This document shows positions 11,391-22,200 of a stretch of DNA of 64,000 nt, in pieces. Position numbers and translations under genes: made by a program. Source of the DNA: Heterocephalus glaber (lineage: Eukaryota; Chordata; Mammalia; Rodentia; Bathyergidae); NCBI RefSeq assembly GCF_000247695.1, contig NW_004624747.1:13271877-13335876 (forward strand), given 5' to 3'. The stretch's first letter is position 1; every line of letters starts with the position of its first letter. Under the pieces are notes generated by a model. The model did no database searches. It saw only the letters and a program-made list of their open reading frames with translations, and had not been told where the DNA came from.

Positions 11391-14100
11391 TCTTTATTTG
11401 TATATCATTAACATACCATTCAACTTACCTGCATCAGCTTTTTTTGTAGTCAGAGAATTGTCCAACATCACTATAATCAATTTTAGAACATTTTTATCAT
11501 TCCAAAAAGGAATCCGTATCCACTGTCAGTCATTCCCCAACTCCCACCAAGTCTTCCTCCTATTTCCCCAAGCTCCAGCAACTGCCAGTTTATTTCCGGT
11601 TTCTGTGGATTTGCCTACTGTGGACATCTTATGCAAATAGAATAAAAAAACCCATGGCCTTTTGTTGCTACCTTTTTTTTCTTAGTGTAGTGTTACAAGG
11701 TTCACAAATCAGTGCTGCATTCCTTTTTATGGCCAAATAATAGTCCATTGTGTGGAGCTAGTGGACATTTGGGATGTTTCTATTTTTTTGGCTATTACAA
11801 ATAATACTGCTACAAACTTTCCAATACAAGTTTTTGTGTGGACATACTTTTCCATTTCTCTGGGGGTCTATACCTAGGAGTAGTATTGCTGGGTCACATG
11901 GTAACTCTATGTTTAATCTTTTGAGGAACTGCCAGACTCTTCCATAGCTCCACACTATTTTACATTCCCACCAGCAATACATGAAAGTCCTGATTTCTCC
12001 ACATCTTACCAACACCTGTAATTATCTGTCTTTTCTATTCTAGCCATTCTAGAGGGTGTGAAGTGTATCTCATTGTGGTTTTGATTTGCATTTCCTTGGT
12101 GGCTAATGATGTTGAACATCTATTCATGTTCATTTTGGTCATTTACATATCATTTTTAGAGAAATGTTTATTTAGATCCTTTGCCCATTTTTTATTTTTA
12201 TTTTTTGTTCCAAGTGATACAATAGCTTTATTTGAGGCATAAAAGCACAGGTGTTTCTGACACATAGGATGGGGTAGTATATTAGAGTTCTGGGTTCTAT
12301 GATAAGACTTTATTTCACCCTCTATCATGGCTTCCTGGGAAATATATTAGAAAGGGAGCAAGACACAGTTCAGAAAGAAAACCATACTGCTGTTGGAAGT
12401 TGTAAAGAAAAAGGAGAGACTACGCCAATTAATGTTATGTAACTGCATCCCAAGAATAAAGAAATGGAACAGGACAAAAGGTCTCACTCAATTCCTGGTG
12501 TGATGTTGGCATATTACCATGGCAAGGACTCACCTCAAATGGAAGAGACAGGGTCAGCTTGGTAAATTGTGTGTGTGTGTGCGTGCGCGCACGCGTGTAT
12601 GCGTGTCGGGGGTGCAGGCCATTGAACCCAGGGCTTTGCACTTGCTAAGCACATGCTCTACCACTGAGCGGCAATACTGGTCCCAGTTGTGGCAATTTTG
12701 ACTACAGCAAGTCTTGGGAAGGCCAGCATCTCTGTCATGGACAAACTGAAGCTGGTTGGGTTTGTGTGCTGTTGTGAAATGCCTGCACACTTGGGGTGCT
12801 CAGTGTGTAGACAGTGTACACTCAAAGCCATTCAGGGTGATGGTCCAATTTCTCAGCCTCTCATGAGAACAAACATCTATTGAAGACTGTTTTCTGTAAT
12901 TTTGGCTGTACTGAAATTTGTACCCACCATGGTAAGCTACATCCTCAGCCTTTTTTTTTTTTTTTTTTTTTTGGTACTGGCGATTGAACTCAGGACCTTG
13001 TGCTTGCAAGGCAGGCGGTGGAACCACTGAGCTAAATCCCCGGCCCCTCAGCCCTTTTTTGATTCTTTACTTTTTATTTTTTATTTTTTGGTACCGGGGA
13101 TCGAACTCAGGTCCTTGGGCTTGGGCATTGATTCTTTACTTTAAGACAGGCTCTCACTGAGCTGCTAAATTGCCCAGGCTGGGCTTGAACTCACAATCCT
13201 CCTCCCTCAGCCTCCTAGAGTGCTGAGAATACAGGGATCCATCACCACACTCCATCCTTGCCCACTCTTTTTTTGGTACTGGGGATTGAATTTGGGTCCT
13301 TGGGCTTATAGGGCAGGTGGCTGAACCACTGAGCTAAATCCTCAGCCCACTATCTTTTATTTTTGCCCACTTTTAATTGAATTATTTATCTTTTTTGTTA
13401 TTGGGTTGTATGACTTCTTTATACACTCTAGCTGGGGATTTAGCTCAGTGGTCCTGGCACTTGCCTCGCAAGCACAAGGTCCTGAGTTCGATCCCCAGTA
13501 CCAAAACCAAAAATACAAAAATGTGTATACACTCTAGATACAAATCCCCTAATGGATATATAATTTGCTAAAGTTTTCTCCCATTCTGTGGGTTATCTTT
13601 TCACTTTCTTGATGGTATCCGTTGAAATGCAAAAGTATTAAATTTTAATGATGTGCAGTTGATCCATTTTCCTTTCAGATTTAGCCCTTATATTTAGGTC
13701 ATGATCCAGTTGAGGGTTTTTTTTGAGGGTCTCACTGTAGTTCAGGCTGGGCTTGAACTCACTATGTAACCCAGGCTGGCCTCAACCCCGAGGTCATCCT
13801 CCTGCCCCAGCCTCCTGAGTGCTGGGGTTACATGTGTGTGCTACCACACCGGGCACATTTGGATTAATTTTTGTATATGGTGTGAGACAGAATACATTTT
13901 AAATATTTTTCACACAAATATCTAATTATTCTGGGGCCATTTGTTGAAGAGTCTCTTTTTCTATTGTCTTGGGTTCAATCTGTACTGAATAAAATCAATC
14001 AACTGTAAATATGAGAGGTTTTTTTTGGACTCCCAATTCTATTCCATTGCTCTATCCACCTTTAAGCCAGTACCACACAATTGGTCTTCCCGTTTTTTTG
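11390..14100 (-). mobile_element. Antisense L1M fragment split by insertions
   Basis: The plus strand reads as the antisense of an ancient L1 3' UTR and ORF2 end: TGGACATTTGGGATGTTTCT, GGGTCACATGGTAACTCTAT and CATTCCCACCAGCAATACAT lie in the expected order at 11,390-12,186. The fragment resumes at about 13,370 (ACTTTTAATTGAATTATTTA) and runs to 14,100. Between the two parts lie unique DNA (12,190-12,560), a (GT)n tract, ID copies at 12,957-13,047 (-), 13,080-13,125 (-, truncated) and 13,268-13,348 (-), and a B1 at 13,145-13,255 (-). Inside the second part are an ID at 13,431-13,504 (+, flanked by TATACACTCTAG) and a B1 at 13,720-13,858 (-). The reading frame is decayed. Confidence 0.75.
12568..12606. 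repeat. (GT)n/(GC)n alternating purine-pyrimidine tract
   Basis: GTGTGT passing into GTGCGCGCACGCGTG, a sequence type able to adopt Z-DNA. An old ID remnant follows at 12,610-12,680. Confidence 0.85.
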
Positions 14101-14735
14101 TGATGCTGGGGATTAAATCTAGATCTTCTACTGAGCTACAGCCCCAGACCATTTTTATTCCATTTTGAGCCATGGTCTTGTTAAGATGCCCAGGACCTGA
14201 TCTTTAGATCCTCCTGCTTCAGCCTCCCTAGTAGGTGCAATTATAGGTATCCACCACACCACACCCTGTTTCTCTCTTACTTCTTGAACTTCTTGGAGCA
14301 GCTTTGAGAATTCAAAACTGGAGCTCAGAAGGCTGAGTGGTGCAGTCCTAGACCCATTCAGCCAGAAGCATCAGAGATTCCAGGGCCCATCTGGGGGCTT
14401 CTGACTCTGTCAAGAGCTCTTATTATACCAGCTAATGAACTGGCTGAGTCAAAAAATTCGAGAGAAGAAAAATGTAAAGAGAAAAATTAGGGCAAAAAAC
14501 AAAAGGTGGAGGATTAAGCTGGGCAGATGGCATATGTCTGTAATAACAGTACTCTGGTCACTGAGGCAGGAAGATCACAAATTCAATCCCAGCCTGGGTA
14601 TTTTAATGACTTAATGAGACTTTGTCTCAAAATAAAAAAATAGGAAAAAGGCTAAGGATGTAGCTCAGTGTGAAGGCCCTAGGTACAATTTCCAATGCTG
14701 AAAAAAAAATTTTAAAAGCAGGGATTGAAAATTTA
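14100..14735. mobile_element. SINE cluster between two L1 pieces
   Basis: Old ID remnant at 14,100-14,150 (-), B1-type at 14,165-14,270 (-), a unique piece at 14,280-14,510, a B1-type copy at 14,515-14,640 (+) and a decayed ID at 14,650-14,705 (+). Confidence 0.65.
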
Positions 14736-14739
14736 TGTC

Positions 14740-15345
14740 CACACTAATGTCTCCACAAGGCTGTTTTAGTAGCTTTACTTGTCATAAAACTCAAAGCAAC
14801 CAAGATGTCCTTCAGTAGGTAAATGGACAAACTGGAGTACAATGGAATATTATGCAGCACTAAAAAGAGGGGAAACTATCAAGCCGTGAAAGGACATGAA
14901 AGAAGCTTAAAAGCATATTACTAAGTGAAAGAAACCAATCTGAAAAGGCTACACACTACAGGGTTCCAATTGTGTGACATTCTAGAAAATGCAAATCTAT
15001 GGAAACAGCAAAAAATCCAGTGGTTTCTGGGGCTTGGGGGAAGAGAGAAGAATGAATAAGTGGAACATAGATAGTTTTCTGTGCAGTGGAAGTATGTTGT
15101 ATGACACTATAATGGGGGACACATGCATGCTATCCTACATGTGTTCAGACTATGGACTTTGGTGATAAAGTTGTGCCTATGTATGTTTACCAACTCTGAA
15201 ATGTACCACTCCAGTGGGGGATGCTCACAGTGGGGGAACCTACACATGTGTGGGGGCAGAGGAAATATGGGAAATCTTTATATCTTTGGGTCAGTTTTGC
15301 TGTAAACTTAAAACTGCTCTAAAAATAAAATCATTTTTCTTAAAG
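14740..15345 (+). mobile_element. Sense L1M 3' end fragment
   Basis: The order CAATGGAATATTATGCAGCA, TACTAAGTGAAAGAAACCAA, then TCTGAAATGTACCACTCCAG is that of the ORF2 end and 3' UTR of ancient L1M elements. It lies in the opposite orientation to the fragment at 11,390-14,100. Confidence 0.75.
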
Positions 15346-16665
15346 TAGAGGTAGGTTATAAAATGGATTAATTATAAGTGAATTTGCTTTTGTTTTTGTT
15401 TTTTGAGGCAGGGTCTCCTTTTGTAGTTCAGGCTGGCCCTGAACTCACTGTGTAGCCCAGGCTGGCTTCGAACTCCGGGTGATCTTCCTGCCTCAGCCTC
15501 CAGGGTGCTGGGATTACAGGCGTGCGCCACCATACCCAGCTCAAGTGAATTGCTCCTAATCTGCTTAAAGTAAAATTTTCTTCTATATGGACAAGAACTG
15601 AAATGTTCCGAGTACTCCAGGGCTTTGCCTGGGTATTACTTTTTCAGAGAATGAGAACACAGTGAAATACTCTGAACACTAAAAACAACCATATTATAAT
15701 TTATATCATTAGTTGCTTCTTTGTTGTTCTCAAAGACTTCAGTATATTTTAAAGCAATGTTTCTCTCAGGACAACTTCAACTATAGCATCAACTGAGAGA
15801 GGGGCTTGCTTAAAAACTGCAGTTTCCCAAAGCCCTGTCCATCCTGAGCCTACTGAACATGTAGGTGGGTTTTTTTTGGTACCGGGGATCGAACTCAGGT
15901 CCTTCCGATTGCCAGGCAGGCAGTGAAACCACTGAGCTAAATCCCTGGCAACTAGGTGATTTTTAAAAATGCACATCAAGGTTTAGGAACCTGTTTTAGG
16001 ATAGGAAAGTCAACTTAGAAATATCAATTAGCATTGGACTCCAGAGATACAGACATTCTGCATGGATGAGCACTCTGGGTAGCACAGTAGATTCACGAAC
16101 CTGCTTCCCTTCAGTTCTGCTGGTCTAAAATTGGATATCGCTCATTCAAAAGGAGGTTTTGTGTTACTATCTGTTTCTTTTCTGTAGGAGAAAATCTTCT
16201 ATGTCTATGTCTTATTCTGAGTACTTTGAAGATAATGATAATGTATTAACTATTCTTATTCTCTTATGAAATTTTGTTTTGTTTTCACAAAATAAAAAGA
16301 TTGGATATCACTCTCTCCCCTTTGCCTGGCACTCTATATCTCTCAACACAGAACTGAACCGAACTACTATACATCAATTTGCCTGACTCTTGTCTCTAGA
16401 AATTAAGCTTCATAAGGGTAGGAATTGAGAATACAGCACGTAGAACAGTATCAGGAATGTAGAAGGTGCTCAGTATTTGTGTCAAGCTGCACCATCTTAG
16501 CATTTGGCCATAATATCATTTGTCCAATGAGGACAAGTGGATTTCTTAAGAGGATTTTTAAAAATTATAAAGCAGGGCCGGGGATTTAGCTCAGTGGTTC
16601 CACCGTCTGCCTCGCAAGACCAAGGTCCTGAGTTCGATCCCCAATCCCCGGAACCCCCCCAAAAA
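15346..16665. mobile_element. Intergenic DNA with B1 and ID copies
   Basis: B1-type copy at 15,395-15,545 (-), ID at 15,870-15,950 (-) and ID at 16,575-16,663 (+, flanked by AAAAATTATAAA). Between 15,955 and 16,560 the sequence is AT-rich and unrecognised apart from an L2-like 16,430-16,480. The ID at 16,575 is the last one before the repeat-poor MSI1 region. Confidence 0.7.
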
Positions 16666-16669
16666 TTAT

Positions 16670-18780
16670 AAACCAAATGATTCCTTTATTCTCTGAGTGA
16701 TGCTCTCTGTGTTATACTAGAGAGGAAGAGCTGAAACTATATACTCTAATCTCCTAATTCTGGAGTCTAGGCCGGTTGCTCTAAGGATCATTTTTCCTTA
16801 CTGCTGCTGAGAGCTTCAATTTACTATGAGGACCCTGCATTTCCAGCTGCATTGTTCCACCTGGGCCACCCCTAGAAGGACTTGTTGCCCCCACTGTGAA
16901 CAAAGTGAACTGAAGCTGCCAGGTGGAGATGAACCTGCGGTGGGAAGGAACTTCTGCTCAGTCCACCTGTTACTGTGACAAAGGAAGTAGATGCTTCCTC
17001 CTCCAAGGTCCTAAGTGGGGAAGCTAATAAGTAGATTCTATCTTGAGCTACTTCTGGCTCTGAACAAATGACCCTCACCCATTTTCTGGCCACCAAGTCA
17101 CCTGCTAGGAGCATCAACACACAAATCAAAGCTCAGAGACATTTTGAGCTCTGGTCTCCCAAGCACCTCCCCATTTTATACACAACCTATCTGAATTGCA
17201 GATCCAGGAAGACTCAATTCCCTAACACTGAGGGTGCTACCTGCCACCCCCCCATCTGTGTCTTCCCCAGGACACACCCAGGGTGCCAGCTTGTGTTGAG
17301 ATGGCAGGGAATGCCCTGTGTGGGATGCCCACCCCCTTCTCCAATCCGGCGGATGCTGAGAAACTGTGTGACAGAGTAGGATACAAACGGGAAAAAGCAA
17401 GCTTGTTTGTGGTGTAAGGCGCACACGGTGGCAGGATATACCTGCTGAGCATTCCCAGAAGGTCCCCAAGGAAACCATTAAAGTGAGTCTCTCACTTTCT
17501 TAAATGTATGGTGGTTGGGTGGGGTGGGGGTGGGGGAAAATGTCCTAAGAGAAGGGGGGTGGGTAACCTTCTGGGGGCAGGGTTAGGATGTCCAGAACTG
17601 GGGCACGCGTTAATGAAAGGTAGTTGACTACAAGATGCATGCGAAGGTGGGCAGCAAAAGGCTTGTCACCAAGGGTTGTCATTGGGTTACACTGAGTGAA
17701 TTTAAGGGAGGGGGAGGAGTGGGAGGTGAGATGGGAGGGAGGGGCTTGTGTGGCCCTGAGACCCTCCGGCAGGGATAGGGATGGGGTGGATGGCAGCTGC
17801 TTTGATCCTCTCTGGGCTGTTTAGTCAGGGAAGCGAGGGGTCCTTAGGTTTGGATGTGGAGGGAGCTGTAAGGAGAGTGGCCTCCACCTCCAACATCGAG
17901 CTAGTAGGGACTTTCTCAGTTGCTCCTAGGCTGGGGAAGGAGTTTTGGGGGGGCGGGTGAGGTGGCTTGGGTGAAATACTCGGGGATCCCAGAGACTGAG
18001 GGATGGGCATGGGGAGGAAGGGGTTCGCCTTCCTGGGGAGCAGTCTTAAAAAGAGGCGGACAGACGGAGGGAAGTAATGTCAAAGGCAAGGGGTTCGGTA
18101 GCTCAGGTTCTTCCAATCGGATTGGGTGGAGCTAGAACACTGCAAAAGAGGGGGGTCATTCGAAGGGGTAGGGGCACAGCTGAGACATCGGGGTCCTAAA
18201 TTGGAAACGGGAAGCTCTAAGAGCATTGACTTCTCCCCCGAAGCCGGCGGTGAGCGACTGGAATTGGGTTCCGGGAATCCAGAAAGGAGTCTGAATGGGG
18301 TCGAGCGAAGCAGGGAGACTTCTCACATGGTGGTGGGGGTAGGGGGTTAACTGGGAACACAGGCTTGGGGCGCGGGGTGAGGGGTGGTTCCCAACCGACC
18401 ACAGGGGATAAAAGTGGGGGGAGAAGGGATTGAGGAGGCTGGGGGTGATTCTCACTCGACAGTAAGGGCCGAGGAGGGATGAGAGAAACTGACTTGGTTC
18501 CTATTGGGGTGCTATGGAAGCTCCCCATTCGGGGCGCGCTGAAAGGGTTCCCCAGTTTGGATATGGGATCTTGGGAGTGGACAGAGGGCCCCTGAGCAAG
18601 CACTCTAAATTAGGTTCAGAAGAAATTGGGGGCTCCAAGGGCGTCTTCTAGCTCCGACAGGGGGAATAAGGAATTCTCACCAGTAGGAACGGGATTGGGG
18701 GGGTACTAGGGATATCGCCTCCCCGACCCAGGGATATTGGGGGGGGTGTCTTTTAAATTCTGGATAGCGGGGACCTGAGA
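16670..18780. other. Repeat-free upstream region of MSI1, G-rich on the plus strand
   Basis: No SINE, L1 or DNA transposon was recognised in these 2.1 kb. From about 17,510 the plus strand carries many runs of four or more G (for example 17,519-17,537, 17,553-17,560, 17,948-17,954, 18,697-18,703 and 18,730-18,738), so G exceeds C strongly. This may be distal promoter DNA of MSI1. No coding exon is supported; the long frames on either strand follow from base composition. Confidence 0.5.
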
Positions 18781-19234
18781 GGGAGGACTAGGGGGTTCCC
18801 GATCGGACCCGAGCTACCTTGAAGGCACCGGGAAGCGCTTCATTCCGGGAGGGCGTTCCCGCGGCCCGGCCCCCGAGCCGGTGTGGGTGGGGGTGCGGCC
18901 GCGCCCAGGTCCCGGCCCGCTCCGGGATTCGGGGTCTCTCTCGCCCCCGGGGCCCGGGAGCCGGGCGGGAGGGGGGTCCGGTGCCGCCGCCTCCGCAGGC
19001 GCGCGGGCAAGCGCGGAGCTTTATGCGCGCAGGGCGGCGGGGGGAGGAGCCGGCAGGTCGGCCCCCGGCGGGCCCTCCCCTCGGCCGTCCCCGCCCGCCC
19101 GCCCGCCCGAGCGGGGTCGGGGGAGGGGGCAGCATGGCCTGTCCGTCCGGCCCCCTTCGCCGCGCTCCTCATCTGCCCCGCGCCGAGCGCCGCCGCCGCC
19201 GCCGCTCCGCTCCCCGCGCCGCCCGCGGCTCCCG

Positions 19235-19293
19235 ATGGAGACTGACGCGCCCCAGCCCGGCCTCGCCTCCCCGGACTCGCCGCACGACCCCTG
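19235..19293 (+). CDS. MSI1: MSI1 coding exon 1
   Basis: Codes residues 1-19 and two bases of Cys20; donor GTACGA. The 5' UTR part of this exon lies upstream, but its start is not visible. Confidence 0.95.
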
Positions 19294-22200
19294 GTACGAC
19301 CCGGCCCGGCCCAGCCCGGCCTGCCCGGCCCGCGCCCGCCCCAGCCCCGCCAACATGGCCGATCCGGGTCGGGCCGGGCCTCCCCGGGGCCCGGGCCCGC
19401 GCCCCCTGCGCCCTGGCGCCCGGCGCTCACGCGGGCCCTTTGTGTCTCTCCTCCCACAGCAAGATGTTCATCGGGGGACTCAGTTGGCAGACTACGCAGG
19501 GTGAGCCAGCCCCGGAGCGCCCGCCGGCCCCGCAGAGCGCCCCGGACCCCCCCACCGGTCCCCCGGCCCCGGGCACCCCGGCCCGGCCCTGCGCCCTGCT
19601 GACCCCGGGCGCCCTCGTGCCCTCTTTCGCGCCCCGCCCGGGGACCCGAGAGCGCAGGGCGATCCGAGAGCGCGTACGGCCCAGCGGGTGAAGGGGAGCA
19701 GTTGAGGGGTTCAGGGGGCATCGAGGGGGGGGCTGGGCCCCCGGGACCCGCCAGCGGCTGCGCCAACTCCGCTCGCACCTGCGGCTCAAACTTTTGTGAG
19801 GCGGCTCTCGGAGCGGCGGGAACCCGGCCGAAGCCGTACCCCCTCCAGCCCAGCTCGGCCTTGGCTTCCCGGGCCCCGGGTGGTCGCCAGGAGGCTCCCA
19901 GGGAGCGGGGAGCCGGGGGGGGGGGGGGGGGAGGGTGTAGGGTGGGCCGGCCGCGGGGAGCGCGCGGGCAGCTTGGCGCGGGGGTGGCCGGGCTGCGCCG
20001 AGGTCACCCGGGGCAAAGGACCAGGGAGGGGGGAAGGGCGCAGGGCCCGGACTGGTCCGAAGGCGGGTGTGTGGTTACAGAAGGGCTGCGCGAATACTTC
20101 GGCCAGTTCGGGGAGGTGAAGGAGTGTCTGGTGATGCGGGACCCCCTGACGAAGAGATCCAGGTGAGCCCCTCACCCGCTCCTCCTGCTCCCAGCTCGCC
20201 CCCCTCCACCATTGCCACTCACTGCCTTGTAACCATCTGCCTTTCCCTCACTACGCCGCGCAGGGGTTTCGGCTTCGTCACTTTCATGGACCAGGCGGGG
20301 GTGGATAAAGTGCTGGCGCAATCGCGGCACGAGCTCGACTCCAAAACAGTGAGTGGCCCTCGGGGTTTCAGGGGTCCTTTGGGAAAGGGAGGCTGTGGGA
20401 GGAGAGGGTCAGGACTCTCCCCAGGGGCACAGTTGGACAGGGATCCTTGAGGAAAGAGGGTGTTCTCTGATTAAGAGGGCTGCCATGCTCTGAAACTTTA
20501 TCACTAGAGTTGGGGACAGAGGGAGGAGAATCCCCTGCCTGGGATGAGATGCTACATCCCCTTCTTCCAGTATTGGTGAAGGAAGATGCAGCTACCACCC
20601 CTTCCCGCTAAGTACTAATCTTGGTGCTTCACAGCTTGAGGTGGGGCTGGGTCGCTTCCCTTGCCCAAACTGGGTGAGTCAGGGCTATATTGACCCAGCC
20701 GGTGGCTTCTCCAAACTGTAACTAGTATTTGACTCCATGACACCCCCTTCTATTCCAGACCAATGGCAAGGCATCACTGACTGAGTCTCCCTCCCTCCTT
20801 CTCCCTCCTCCCCTGCTTTGGTCAATGAGCTTCTTGCTTTGTGTAGAAGACACGGACCTGCTTTGCCCATGCAGGAGATTTATGAGAAGGGAGCTAGCTT
20901 GCTTGGGGGGAAAAAAAAGCTTCTGAAGACTAGATCTGAGGAAGAGGCTGCTTGCTTGGCGTTCAAACTCCTGGAACATTTTGCTCTGTCCCACTGCTCC
21001 CCAGTGTCTTGGACCCTGCAGGGGGCGCTGGCAGAGGCCAGCTCAAGGGGAGAGGGAAAAGGAGAAAATCAGAGGAGGGCTTACTTAGAGATGGGGTGTC
21101 TGTGTGGCAAGGGCGTCTGGGGACAGCGAGATCTCCTCTCTCCACACTCCCCCACTCTCCCCTAGCCCTGGGCCTCCCTGCTTGGGTCAGGCACTGGCTC
21201 CTGTTTACCTGCAACAATGGCTGGTTGTGCCCAAGAATTTGTTAAATTACCGCCTGTCCCCAGCTCCTGTTATCTCTGCCCAGTGGCTCCCACTCTGGCT
21301 CTCCCAGTAATGAGCAAACGAGGCCAGGCCTCGACTTTGCTGGGTCTGAAAGGATCTTCTTGGCGCTGCCTGAGTGACCCAGGCTGGGAAAGGAGAGACA
21401 GTGGCCTATTGTTTTTGGTGATTATCTGCCATCGAACTGCCTGTTCCCCTACCATCCCCTGTCCTCAGAATGCACTGATGGCTTCTGCGGCACTCAGGAA
21501 GCTGAGATTTAGGGGCTGGGGCTGGGGGCTTGAGGAGTGGAAGATTGATAGGGTGAAGAGAGAAGAGGGAGGAAGGACAGTGAGATGGGTATCCTCAGAG
21601 ACCAGGGCTCACCAAGGGCAAGGGCTTTGTGTTTGGTATCTCTGGGCTGGGGAAGGTGGTGAGAGGGAGGTTTACTGTGGGGAGTCTATTTTGGGTTCAG
21701 ACTTTCACCTTTTATTTACTTGTTGGGTTTTATTTATGTTGCCAGCTGTGAGTCAGAGTGGAGGGTGGGGGATGTCAGGGATCGGCTGTGAGTGGGTCTG
21801 GGGGTTGGCATGACTTAAGTACCATCTCCCCATCGGGATCTGTGCAAGGGGACTGTTTGAGGTGTGTTGGTGGCTGGGGAGGCTGCTTCTGGAGAAATAG
21901 AGTGTAAATGTCTGTAGAGGTATGAAATCAGATGGGGACAGTGGGCAATTTTGCCTTTCCTTAGAGCCCAGTAGGCCTTTGCAAGAAACAGGGAGTTGTC
22001 CCCATGTGCATTTTGGAGATCCATCTCTGTGGGCAGATTTCAGCAGGGGGCCTACAGAAGGCTGAGTCCTGGTCTATGCCACTCAGGAAGAGGGAAGCCA
22101 AAGCCATTTCCCCAGAACCAGGCTGGATTTTGAACAGGAGGAACTTTAGGAAAAGATAGATCTTCTCTGTGATTGGCTGGTGAACTTCTAAATGATGTCC

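Larger units (their letters stand above)
18780..20300. promoter_or_regulatory. MSI1: CpG island / promoter region of MSI1
   Basis: CpG dinucleotides are frequent throughout, in strong contrast to the flanks, and the island holds the first ATG of MSI1 (19,235) and exons 1-4. GC-box-like CCCGCCCGCCCGCC is at about 19,092-19,107. No convincing TATA box is seen, so the start sites are probably dispersed. The transcription start cannot be placed from sequence alone; it should lie somewhere between about 18,800 and 19,200. Confidence 0.8.

Noticed and set aside
16870..17480. Overlapping minus-strand frames of 70-100 residues upstream of MSI1
   Set aside because: Three different frames overlap, none has splice-site support and no family is recognised.
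18819..19691. 290-residue open frame over the MSI1 CpG island (and a 312-residue frame on the other strand)
   Set aside because: Both are Pro/Arg/Gly/Ala-rich products of extreme GC content. The true MSI1 frame uses exons 1 and 2 here with clear splice sites.
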